NCBI GenBank assembly: GCA_023391635.1
Contig: JAEWAQ010000022.1
Coordinates: forward strand, 1 to 64,000
Direction of reading: 5' to 3'
Source: Bacillota bacterium
GTDB taxonomy: Bacteria > Bacillota > Bacilli > Paenibacillales > Paenibacillaceae
DNA: 64,000 bases
Below are positions 8,411-16,088 of this stretch, piece after piece; the stretch's first letter is position 1; each line of letters begins with the position of its first letter. The notes under the pieces are model-generated. The model did not search any database, was not told the DNA's origin, and worked only from the letters and a program-made list of their open reading frames with translations. A program made the translations under genes and the position numbers.

Positions 8411-9439
8411 CTATTTTGCCTCTCCGCTCTCCAGGCACAACGCAATCAGATCGTCCACATGCGCCGTTGCCAGGCACTCGATGGTATCGGCGGCGCCGTA
8501 ATAGATCTTGACCTCTCCGTCGTCTTCAAGGATCATTCCGCCGGGAAAAATAACGTCGTTGCGGAACCCGCCTTCGACTTCATAGGACGCCTCGGGCGCG
8601 AGCAACGGCCCGCGATACCGGCCGATCACCTTGCGCGGATCGTCCAGGTCAAGCAGCATGATGCCGGCGCAATACCGCTTCTTCCATGCGGCCTCCCAGC
8701 CGTTCTTGCCGCGCGACGGATCGATGTCGACGGCATGGAACGTCGTCAGCCAGCCCCGCTTCGTACGCACCGGCGGCGCGCCGGGCCCGACCTTGTCGTT
8801 GGCATACGGGACATCCTCGACGCCGAGCACCAGCGACGAGTTGCCCCAATAGACGAGATCCGGCGACTCGGACAGCCACAGGTCGAACCGGTCGCGGCCG
8901 CCCCGGCTGTATACGGGCATCGGCCGCTCCAAGCGCACGTACCGGCCGCCCACCCGCTCCGGAAACAGCACCATATTCCGATTATCAGGTACGCTTAAGC
9001 TCAACACGTCGAATTTCGCGAAGTCTTCCGTCATGGCAATGCCGCCGCGCAGCCCATGCTTCGTATCCATTGCGAAGCACATGTACGCTTTGCCGTCGAT
9101 GACGGTCAAGCGCGGGTCATAGATGCGATATACTTCGTCGTCGGACCATTGCCAGATCGGCGCAGGCTGCACCTCCCAGCGGACGCCGTCGTCGCTGAAC
9201 GCAAGTCCCAGATTCGTCGTCCGGCTGGCATACACCTCGCCTGTCTTCTCGTTGCCGTAATCGTTGCGAAACACCATTACATATTTGCCGTCATACTTGG
9301 TCACGCCGGCGTTGAACACCATCGCCGGTCCGTACGGCACCTGCTTCGGAGTCAGCACGGGATTCGCGGCATGCCGTCTGATGACCGGCGCAGAACGCAG
9401 AAGTCCGTTCGGGGAATCGCTTGATGGATGAATGGCCAT
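8411..9439 (-). CDS. GH130 family glycoside phosphorylase/hydrolase (beta-mannoside type)
   Basis: A 342-residue five-bladed propeller protein of the GH130 type. Diagnostic segments are 'PAMVFNAGVTKYDGKYVMVFRNDYG' near the N-terminus, 'YRIYDPRLTVIDGKAYM' with the Asp expected to act as proton donor (about residue 108), 'DKVGPGAPPVRTKRGWL' and 'GGFRNDVIFPGGM...IYYGAADT' at the end. Characterised GH130 enzymes phosphorolyse or hydrolyse beta-mannosides such as mannosyl-glucose or mannosyl-N-acetylglucosamine. There is no signal peptide, so it acts in the cytoplasm on imported oligosaccharide. Next to a binding protein and two permeases, it suggests the transporter carries a beta-mannoside; the exact sugar is inference. 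Confidence 0.88.
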   Translation of the reverse strand: MAIHPSSDSPNGLLRSAPVIRRHAANPVLTPKQVPYGPAMVFNAGVTKYDGKYVMVFRNDYGNEKTGEVYASRTTNLGLAFSDDGVRWEVQPAPIWQWSDDEVYRIYDPRLTVIDGKAYMCFAMDTKHGLRGGIAMTEDFAKFDVLSLSVPDNRNMVLFPERVGGRYVRLERPMPVYSRGGRDRFDLWLSESPDLVYWGNSSLVLGVEDVPYANDKVGPGAPPVRTKRGWLTTFHAVDIDPSRGKNGWEAAWKKRYCAGIMLLDLDDPRKVIGRYRGPLLAPEASYEVEGGFRNDVIFPGGMILEDDGEVKIYYGAADTIECLATAHVDDLIALCLESGEAK

Positions 9440-9506
9440 GATGACCGCTCCCTTCTATCTCACTGTCGTCTCGTTGTCCGGATAATGCCACTTTGCAAAC
9501 AATCAA

Positions 9507-9527
9507 GGCTCCGGCAGCGCCGGAGCC
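9507..9527. terminator. Perfect G+C-rich hairpin after the binding-protein gene
   Basis: GGCTCCGGC and GCCGGAGCC form a 9-bp stem with a 3-base loop, 13 bases past the stop of the solute-binding protein gene. There is no long T run on the minus strand, so it is more likely a partial terminator or 3'-end stabiliser. Such an element would let the binding-protein mRNA outnumber the downstream enzyme mRNA, as is common in transport operons. Confidence 0.6.
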
Positions 9528-9539
9528 CCGAATATTCTT

Positions 9540-11090
9540 TTATTTGCTCTTATACCACTCGTTGATTTCCTGCGCTACTTCCTCTCCGCCAGCGCCTTTC
9601 CATGCCTTCTGCAAGCTGGCGATGCCGTCGTCCGTCACGCCGTCGACGATCATCTTGATCAGATAGTCGTTCACCGTGCTGTCGAGCTTGGCGCTGGCCG
9701 CAGCATACTTCGGCAAGTACGGCGAGAATGCCAGAGGATCTTGATGAATCTGGTCCTGCGGAACGCCGTTGACGATCTGGAAGTTGTCGAACATCGGCTT
9801 GCTCTTCTGCAGGCGCGCTTGCCAGTAGGTCACGAAATTCGCTTCATCCATCCCGATGACGAATGCGTTCGCTTGCCCTCTCTTCTCGGAGAAAGCCGGC
9901 TCGATCGGGATGTAGTTGCCGTTCTCGACCTTGTAGTCCGTGCCTTCTTCGCCGACGAATATCCCTTTGAATACTTCAGGATCGAGCATCGCGTTCACCA
10001 TCTTGACCACGTCTTCCGGATGCTTGGCCGACTTCGGCACGAACGTGATTTTGTTGAATCCGCCGATCATCGTGAATCCGCTTAGCCCGCTCGGGCCTTT
10101 CATCGGAGGGATGTACTCGTATTTCGCGTCGGGCACGTTCTTCTTCAGCGCTTCTTCGTAGCCGGGAATCGACGACCAGCGCGTCAACAGCACGCCCGCG
10201 CGGCCGCTGGTGAACTTCTCGGCGGACGTCGCCGACTTGTTCGTCGCGAATTCTTTATCCAGCAGCCCCTGCTCATACAGTGAACGCATGAACGAGGCAT
10301 AATCCTTCAAGGAGGGATCGCTCGATACGTTGACCAATTGGCCGTCCTTGTCGTTCCATTGACCGTAGATGCCGAATGCGCCCATCAGGTTGTCGGCGAG
10401 GCCGATGCTGTCCATCGTGAACGGAATGTTGTTCTTGCCGTTGCCGCCCGGGTCTTGCTCCTTGAACGCCTTCATAACGTCGACGAATTCGTCAAGCGTC
10501 GTCGGCATCGACTTGCCGACCTTCTCCAGCCAATCCGTGCGGATCAGCAGCCCGAGGCTTACGTAGCTGACGTTGAGCGTCGGAATGCCGTAAATTTTAC
10601 CGTCCACCGTCGCGCCCGCGAGCGATTCCGCCGAGATCGCTTGCTTGATGTTCGGCCCGTACTGTTCGATCAGCGGCGTAAGATCCGTCAAGGCGCCGTT
10701 CTGCGCGAAGTTGAAGAAGTCCTGCTTGTTCATCGCATCGATGAAATCGTAATCCGTGCCGGAAGCCATGATCAAATTCAGCTTGTCGCTCGGCTTCTCC
10801 TGCGGCAGCATGTCGTTCTGCACCTTGTAGCCCGTCTTCTCTTGGATATACTGATTGACCGGGTACGCGTTGTAATCGTCCTTCATATAGTTGCGCAATG
10901 CTTTGAGCACCGGCTTCTCTTCCGGCGCGGCCGCAGAGCTTGCGGGCGCGCTGCTGCCGGCGCTTGGCGCAGCCGAGCTTTCGCTTGGCTTGCTCCCGGC
11001 GTCGTCGTTCTTGCCGCCGCAAGCCGCCAGAATCGTCGTAAAGGAAAGCAAGAGTACGAGCGTTGCCAACAGCAGTTTGTTCCTCGACAT
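9540..11090 (-). CDS. Extracellular solute-binding lipoprotein of a carbohydrate ABC transporter (LplA-like)
   Basis: 516 residues. The N-terminus is a lipoprotein signal: positive 'MSRNK', a hydrophobic core, and lipobox 'LAAC' with Cys 24 as the lipidated residue. A Ser/Ala/Pro-rich spacer follows ('SKPSESSAAPSAGSSAPASS'). The mature part is a family-1 binding protein of the LplA/YtcQ kind ('YGPNIKQAISAESLAGATVDGKIYGIP', 'DWLEKVGKSMPTTLDEFVDVMKAFKEQDPGGNG'). It captures an oligosaccharide outside the membrane and hands it to the two permeases encoded just upstream. The ATG at 11090 is preferred because GGAGGGG lies about 6 bases ahead of it. Confidence 0.93.
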   Translation of the reverse strand: MSRNKLLLATLVLLLSFTTILAACGGKNDDAGSKPSESSAAPSAGSSAPASSAAAPEEKPVLKALRNYMKDDYNAYPVNQYIQEKTGYKVQNDMLPQEKPSDKLNLIMASGTDYDFIDAMNKQDFFNFAQNGALTDLTPLIEQYGPNIKQAISAESLAGATVDGKIYGIPTLNVSYVSLGLLIRTDWLEKVGKSMPTTLDEFVDVMKAFKEQDPGGNGKNNIPFTMDSIGLADNLMGAFGIYGQWNDKDGQLVNVSSDPSLKDYASFMRSLYEQGLLDKEFATNKSATSAEKFTSGRAGVLLTRWSSIPGYEEALKKNVPDAKYEYIPPMKGPSGLSGFTMIGGFNKITFVPKSAKHPEDVVKMVNAMLDPEVFKGIFVGEEGTDYKVENGNYIPIEPAFSEKRGQANAFVIGMDEANFVTYWQARLQKSKPMFDNFQIVNGVPQDQIHQDPLAFSPYLPKYAAASAKLDSTVNDYLIKMIVDGVTDDGIASLQKAWKGAGGEEVAQEINEWYKSK

Positions 11091-11208
11091 GTTGAACCCC
11101 TCCATGATTATGATTATAAATAAACCCTTGACGTTTGGCTTGCAGGAATCGCGCGCAAGGGATTATTCCGCCTGGATCGGCCCGGACGATGAATCGCCGG
11201 CCGCCGTC

Positions 11209-12099
11209 TTAGCCTTTCACGGATCCGATCAGAATCCCCTTGATGAAATATCGTTGCAGCATCGGATAGACGAGCAGGATCGGGATCGTCGACACGATGA
11301 TCGTCGCGTTGCGGATGCCCTCCGGGGACAAGTTGAGCAGCGAATCGATATCCTGGTTGAGCAGATTCTCGTCCGAAGCCTGCAAGATAATATCCCGCAA
11401 ATACAGCTGCAGCGGCTTCAGCGCCGGATCGTTCAAATACAGCATCGGATGGAACCAATCGCTCCAGAAATACACGGCGTAGAACAAGCTGATCGTCGCG
11501 AACACGGGCGCCGAGATCGGGATGATGATGCTGAGCACGATTCTCAGATTGCTTGCCCCGTCGAGCTTGGCCGATTCCTCCAGACTTTCCGGGAGGCTCT
11601 CGTAGTAATTTTTCATCAGCAGCATGTTGAACACGTTGATCAGCGCCGGCAAAATCAGCGAGCCCAGGTTGTCCATCAGGTGCAAGTTTTTCACGAGCAA
11701 GTAGGAAGGCACGAGTCCGCCGTTGAACAGCATCGTGAAAATATAGAGCAGCAGGATGAACTTGATGCCGGGCAGATGCTTCTTGGACAGCGGGTACGCG
11801 GTGACGGACGTCAACAAGACGGACCCCAGCGTGCCTACGACGGTGACGAAGATCGCGATCAGGAAGGAGTTCTGGAACAGACGATCGCGAATGACGAACA
11901 TCATATTTTCCATCGTGAACGCGACCGGCAGCAGCCCGACTTTGCCGGATATGATCGCCCAGTTGGCGCTGAGCGATTTGGCGAGCACGTTCAGGAACGG
12001 AAACAGGCAGAGAATGCCCGAACCGATCAGGATGGCGTATACGATTCCGATATAGATGGTTTCAGATAAAGGCCGCTTCATTCTTGTCGCATTTCCCAA
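11209..12099 (-). CDS. Carbohydrate ABC transporter permease (LplC/YtcP type)
   Basis: A 296-residue inner-membrane permease with about six transmembrane helices. The cytoplasmic EAA loop needed to dock the ATPase is visible as 'YYESLPESLEESAKLDGAS' (about residue 180), and the C-terminus ends 'RYFIKGILIGSVKG', typical of the LplC/YtcP subfamily. A TTG at 12099 lies 9 bases after AGGAGG and is the likely start; an ATG six codons later is the alternative. It pairs with the 304-residue permease 18 bases upstream. No ATPase gene is present, so the transporter presumably uses a shared MsmX-like ATPase encoded elsewhere. Confidence 0.93.
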   Translation of the reverse strand: MGNATRMKRPLSETIYIGIVYAILIGSGILCLFPFLNVLAKSLSANWAIISGKVGLLPVAFTMENMMFVIRDRLFQNSFLIAIFVTVVGTLGSVLLTSVTAYPLSKKHLPGIKFILLLYIFTMLFNGGLVPSYLLVKNLHLMDNLGSLILPALINVFNMLLMKNYYESLPESLEESAKLDGASNLRIVLSIIIPISAPVFATISLFYAVYFWSDWFHPMLYLNDPALKPLQLYLRDIILQASDENLLNQDIDSLLNLSPEGIRNATIIVSTIPILLVYPMLQRYFIKGILIGSVKG

Positions 12100-12117
12100 T
12101 TTCGTCCGCCTCCTCCG

Positions 12118-13032
12118 CTACCATATGCTCTTGCCCGTTACCCGCTTGGCTAGCGCGTTGCCGCCGATGACGAGGAAAAATCCGATCACCGACTCGAACA
12201 GCCCGACGGCGGTGGAGAAGCTGTATTCCATCGAGGTCAGCCCCATCCGGTAAATGTAGGTGCCGATCACGTCTCCCGTCTCATAGACGGTCGGGTTGTA
12301 CAGCAGCAAGATTTGTTCCGTGCCCGCTTCCAGCACATGACCGATCCGCAAAATGAGCATGAGCACGATCGTCGAGGCAATGCCGGGCAGCGTAATGGTG
12401 AAGATCTGCTGGATGCGGCTTGCGCCGTCGAGCTTCGACGCTTCGTACAATTCGGGATCGAGCCCGGCGATCGCGGCGATGAAGATGATCGCGTTCCATC
12501 CCGCTTCCTTCCACCCGGCCGTAGCCACGATGACGCTGCGGAAGTAATGGTTGTCCATGAAGAAGTTGATCGGCTCTCCGCCGAAAAACTCGATCATGCC
12601 GTTCACGATCCCCGTCGACGGCGACATGATGTTGACGAACAATCCGGCGATGATGACCCAGGAAAGAAAATGGGGCAGATAGATGATCGTCTGGATCGTG
12701 CGCTTGAACCACATGCGGCCGACTTCGTTCAGGAAGATCGCGATGGCGATCGGAATCGGAAACAGGATGACGATCTTGTACAGGCTGATGAACAGCGTGT
12801 TCGTCATGACGCGTCCGAAGTCGTCCGAAGCGAACAGCCGCTCGAACTGCTTCAGCCCGACCCACGGGCTTCCGTTAATTCCTTTGAAGATATTGAAGTC
12901 CTGAAAAGCGATAACAAGGCCGTAGATCGGCGTGTACTTGAATATCGCCAGGAAGACGAGGCCCGGGATCAGAAGCAGGTACAAGTCGTAATTGCGCCTG
13001 ATCTGGGAAATCCATTGCGTGCGGTCTTTCAT
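12118..13032 (-). CDS. Carbohydrate ABC transporter permease (LplB type)
   Basis: A 304-residue permease with about six transmembrane helices. Family marks include 'FKYTPIYGLVIAFQDFNIFKGINGSPWVGLKQFERLF' near the N-terminus (LplB-type periplasmic loop) and the EAA loop 'DPELYEASKLDGASRIQQIF' near residue 195. ATG at 13032 with GGGAGGGG upstream. It is the first transporter gene after a 590-bp repeat-rich gap behind the sensor kinase gene, so its promoter is probably in that gap. Confidence 0.93.
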   Translation of the reverse strand: MKDRTQWISQIRRNYDLYLLLIPGLVFLAIFKYTPIYGLVIAFQDFNIFKGINGSPWVGLKQFERLFASDDFGRVMTNTLFISLYKIVILFPIPIAIAIFLNEVGRMWFKRTIQTIIYLPHFLSWVIIAGLFVNIMSPSTGIVNGMIEFFGGEPINFFMDNHYFRSVIVATAGWKEAGWNAIIFIAAIAGLDPELYEASKLDGASRIQQIFTITLPGIASTIVLMLILRIGHVLEAGTEQILLLYNPTVYETGDVIGTYIYRMGLTSMEYSFSTAVGLFESVIGFFLVIGGNALAKRVTGKSIW

Positions 13033-13135
13033 GCTGCCCCTCCCATCCAGCGTTGGCGCTTGTTCTTGGTTCTCATCATACAGGCCGGGCGGACCCGGGC
13101 GTGAGGTACATCGTTCAGCAGCAATGGTACATTCG

Positions 13136-13340
13136 TCAGGTCGGAGGAACGCGGGGGGCGGTGCACGGTGAGCGTTGCGCGGTGTGCGGTGAGGAGTGTG
13201 CGGTGCGTAGTGCAGTGCATGGCGTGCGGTGTGTGGTGTAGTACGTGGCGTGCGGTGCTAGTGCAGTGCGTGGCGTGCGGTGTGTGGTGTAGTGCGTGGC
13301 GTGCAGTGTGTGGTGGGTGGCGAAAATGCGAAACAGGCTG
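13136..13340. repeat. G/T-rich degenerate tandem repeat, 25-26 bp unit in a 51-bp higher-order period
   Basis: The plus strand is built almost wholly from G and T. The core TGGCGTGCGGTG recurs at 13220, 13246, 13271 and (as TGGCGTGCAGTG) 13297, spaced 26, 25 and 26 bases. A longer unit starting GTGCAGTGC repeats at 13210 and 13261 (51 bases). Flanking stretches are more degraded versions of the same motif. It lies about 100 bases upstream of the LplB start, so if transcribed it is part of that gene's leader, as a C/A-rich RNA. No protein is convincing here. Confidence 0.8.
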
Positions 13341-13378
13341 CCCCGCCGCCGGTCCGCTTGCGACCTTGTGGGACAGCC
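13336..13378 (-). terminator. Long-loop hairpin downstream of the sensor kinase gene
   Basis: GGCTGTCCC and GGGGCAGCC (minus strand) can form a 9-bp stem with one mismatch around a loop that itself is G+C-rich, followed by TGTTTCGCATTTTCG. This resembles a weak intrinsic terminator for the regulator/kinase transcript before the transporter genes begin. Confidence 0.4.
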
Positions 13379-13424
13379 CGTCATCGCTTGTCATATCGCT
13401 TGCCCGTCTTCTCCCGTCGAGTCG

Positions 13425-13640
13425 CCGAAATATGGTCGGTTTTGGACCTAATCTAGGAAAAATCGATGATTATACACGAAATAGGGTCCGTCTCGGCTCC
13501 TATTCACCCAAATGGTGCCCTCCAAGCTAGTTTGGAGGCCGATGTAGAATCGTTAAGCGTCTTTGCGGCCCTTATTCCTGCATAAAATGCATAGAATGAT
13601 GTGATAGGGGCCTTTACGGCCCTTAATCCCGCAGATGGAG
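13425..13640 (-). repeat. Copy of a dispersed 123-bp-period repeat (about 1.8 units)
   Basis: Read on the minus strand, GATTAAGGGCC (at 13628) recurs as GAATAGGAGCC exactly 123 bases later (13505). A second half-unit, GAATAAGGGCCGC (13577), recurs as GATTAGG 124 bases later (13453). The order of elements, including CGGCCTCC and TTTGGG between half-units, matches the plus-strand copy at 44.6-44.9 kb. The first half-unit supplies the TAA stop of the sensor kinase gene (13623-13625), so the repeat abuts that gene directly. Confidence 0.75.
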
Positions 13641-15434
13641 GTCTGCCTGAGCCGGAATCCGCAAACACACCGTCGTGCCTTCTCCCGGCTGCGACTCGAT
13701 ATCCAGGCGGCCTTCGCCGCCGGTGAACAATCGCATGCGTTCCCACACGTTGTACAATCCGTAGCTCGAAGGCGAAGACGATGCATTCAAGCTGGCGTAT
13801 AGCCGCTCGACTTGCTCTTCATTCATGCCCATTCCGTCATCGCTAACCCGAATGACAAACCCTTCGCCATCTGGCACGACCTCGACGAGGATCCGCCCGA
13901 AATGCCCTTCCTTGTTCTGAATGCCGTGAAGGATGGCATTCTCGATGACCGGCTGGATCGACAGCTTCGGAATGAGCCGGTCAGCCAGCGCCGCCGGGAA
14001 CTCCACCGTATAGTCGAAATTGTGAAACCGCTGTTTCTGGATTTCCAAATACGCCTTGGCGAGGTTCATCTCGTCTTCCAACGACACGATGTCCTTGCCT
14101 TTGCTCAGCGTCAACCGGAAATATTGCGCCAGCATGTTCAGCATCCGGCTGATGTCGTGCGCCCCTTTGGTAAGCGCCATCCAGTTGATCGTGTCGAGCG
14201 CATTGTACAGGAAATGCGGATTGATCTGCGCCTGCAGCGCCCGCAGCCTCGCTTCCTTCTCCCGCTCCTTCGTGCGATAGTTGTCTTCCATCAGATGCTG
14301 GAATGTCGTCAGCATATGCGCAACGCTCTTCTCCAGCCGGATGACGACGCCGCTGCGGTGCGGAATGCCCTCCTCGATCATGGCGGCGCCGCGCTCCCGC
14401 AGCTGCTCGGTAATGTGGCGAACGCGGCTGATCGTACCGCGGGTCACGTGCGCGAACACGAGGAAGGCGCCGACGATGAACAACAAAGCCAGCGACAGCG
14501 TCAGGACGAGCGAGAACCCGACGTTGAACTGGTTGTTCATCCGATTGATCTGGCTGGCGGGCAGCAAGGATACGACTTTCCAGTCTCCTTCGCCAAGGGT
14601 ATCGTAAATTACGAAGTAAGGCTGCGAATCGATCGCGGTTTTCACGATGCCCGATCGCTGTCCCGCAATGGACGCGAACAAATCGGGCGGCAGCAAGGTC
14701 GCGCCGATCCGATCCGGCTGCCGATGGGAGACTACTGCGCCGTCCCGGTCCACCACATACATGTTGTGACTGGTGGCATCCATCTCCGCTTGATTCAGGA
14801 TGGCGGCCAGATTGGCTTCCGCCACATCCAGCACGAGAATGCCGATGGTGCGGGCGTATTCGTTCGGATCCCGAATGATGCGGGCAGACGAGAACACGCG
14901 AACATCGCCAGGCGAGCTGATGTAGTTCTCGATATGCGTCGGAATCCACTGCACCGCGCCTTTGCGGCCGATCACGTCGTCATACCAGGGCATCTGGCTG
15001 GCCTGGTCCAGGCTGAAGAAGTTGACGTGCTCGCCCGCGTACATCTTGTCGGCATTGACGTACAGCTTGATTTTCAAAATATCGCTGCCCTGCAAGCTGC
15101 GCACCATGTTGCCGAGCTTCTTCTCTTCCTCTACTTGGCTGAACCTCGTACCTGCGAGCGGATCCCGGGCCAATATTTCGTACAGTTCCGTGTTAAGGAT
15201 GAGCGCATCGGAAATATCGCCCACCTTGGACAGCCGATAATCGACATTGATCTTTACCTGCTGCACGGATTTGAGCATCGACTGGGTCACTTGCTGCTCC
15301 AGGATGTCGGCCGACTTCTCGAAGTAATAATAGAGGAGGCACCCTGCGGGCAGCAAGACGATCAGCAGATAGAGCAGCAGCATTCTCCGGTAAGTGAGCC
15401 ATAACAGTTGGAATCTGCGCAGCAGCATGCCCAT
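13623..15434 (-). CDS. YesM-type sensor histidine kinase
   Basis: 603 residues. A transmembrane helix lies at about 14-36, an extracellular dCache-like sensor at about 40-300, and a second helix at about 305-330. After a HAMP-like linker, the His_kinase domain has 'LQAQINPHFLYNALDTINW' with the phosphoacceptor His (about residue 410). The HATPase_c domain has 'QPVIENAILHGIQ' (N box) and 'VSDDGMGM' (G1 box), and the end is 'ESQPGEGTTVCLRIP'. It should sense a sugar or a bound binding protein and phosphorylate the YesN-type regulator encoded 0.65 kb upstream. The stop codon lies inside a 123-bp-period repeat element. Confidence 0.93.
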   Translation of the reverse strand: MGMLLRRFQLLWLTYRRMLLLYLLIVLLPAGCLLYYYFEKSADILEQQVTQSMLKSVQQVKINVDYRLSKVGDISDALILNTELYEILARDPLAGTRFSQVEEEKKLGNMVRSLQGSDILKIKLYVNADKMYAGEHVNFFSLDQASQMPWYDDVIGRKGAVQWIPTHIENYISSPGDVRVFSSARIIRDPNEYARTIGILVLDVAEANLAAILNQAEMDATSHNMYVVDRDGAVVSHRQPDRIGATLLPPDLFASIAGQRSGIVKTAIDSQPYFVIYDTLGEGDWKVVSLLPASQINRMNNQFNVGFSLVLTLSLALLFIVGAFLVFAHVTRGTISRVRHITEQLRERGAAMIEEGIPHRSGVVIRLEKSVAHMLTTFQHLMEDNYRTKEREKEARLRALQAQINPHFLYNALDTINWMALTKGAHDISRMLNMLAQYFRLTLSKGKDIVSLEDEMNLAKAYLEIQKQRFHNFDYTVEFPAALADRLIPKLSIQPVIENAILHGIQNKEGHFGRILVEVVPDGEGFVIRVSDDGMGMNEEQVERLYASLNASSSPSSYGLYNVWERMRLFTGGEGRLDIESQPGEGTTVCLRIPAQADLHLRD

Positions 15435-15461
15435 AAGCCGGACGCCCCCATTTGCCGTGAA

Positions 15462-16088
15462 TTAGATCGCGCTCAGGAAGGAAGCGGCAGCGCCGGCAAT
15501 TCGCCGGTAACCGGCCTCGCTGGGATGGAGCCGATCGTGCGTGAAGCTGTCCAGCGTCAGCTTGTTGAACCCGCTCTCCGCATACAAGTCCAGCACCGGC
15601 AAGGCATAAGCATGACCGATCTCGCGGACGGCGGCCGCATAATCCGCCAGCAGGCAGCCCTTGTCGTTGCGCGTTTCGCTGTCGTATCCGTCTTTGTCCC
15701 GCTGCAGCGGCGTCCACAGATTCACCCGACATAGCGGGTCGCGGGCAAGCAGCTGCTCAACCAGCGTCTGATAAGCGCCGTAGAACGTATGGTCATCGAA
15801 ATCGGAGCCGATCGGCCGCAGCTCCCCGAGCGGCATGCCGAGCCGGTAATCGTTCGTGCCGGCGAAGATCGTGAGACATTCGTACGCCCCTTCGAGTTGT
15901 CGGCCCATATGGACGGTCGCCCCGTCGTCCCGGTCGCTGCCGGCGGTCATCGGGCATCCGCCGCGTCCGAAGTTGTCGACCCGGGCAAAGCCTAGCGCCG
16001 CCTGTACGAGCGGCTGGTATCCTCCGGCCGCGGTGATGCTGTCGCCCAGCGTTGCCCATCCAGCGCCTTGCCACCTGGTGCTGTTCAT
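15462..16088 (-). CDS. SGNH/GDSL-family hydrolase
   Basis: 208 residues with the SGNH blocks in order: 'ATLGDSITAAGG' (block I, nucleophile Ser about residue 17), 'GRGGCP' (Gly of block II), 'AGTNDYRLG' (block III Asn) and 'THDRLHPSEAGYRRIA' (block V, Asp-x-x-His). It is probably a carbohydrate esterase (deacetylase) or lipase/esterase. No signal peptide is seen, so it acts inside the cell. The ATG at 16088 overlaps the end of the response-regulator gene by 4 bases (ATGA), with AGGAGG placed for this start. It lies 27 bases before the sensor kinase gene, so an enzyme is embedded inside a two-component operon. Confidence 0.88.
   Translation of the reverse strand: MNSTRWQGAGWATLGDSITAAGGYQPLVQAALGFARVDNFGRGGCPMTAGSDRDDGATVHMGRQLEGAYECLTIFAGTNDYRLGMPLGELRPIGSDFDDHTFYGAYQTLVEQLLARDPLCRVNLWTPLQRDKDGYDSETRNDKGCLLADYAAAVREIGHAYALPVLDLYAESGFNKLTLDSFTHDRLHPSEAGYRRIAGAAASFLSAI

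Noticed and set aside
10891..12069. 392-codon plus-strand open frame across the binding-protein and permease genes
   Set aside because: It crosses two strongly supported minus-strand genes; the translation is Arg/Asp/Gln/His-rich and matches nothing.
13136..13384. CRISPR-like array in the G/T-rich repeat
   Set aside because: Units are contiguous and degenerate with no unique spacers and no cas genes, so it is a tandem repeat.
13812..15404. 530-codon plus-strand open frame opposite the sensor kinase gene
   Set aside because: It mirrors the kinase gene codon by codon; the translation is Arg/His/Asp-rich and has no domain, whereas the minus strand has full kinase motifs.
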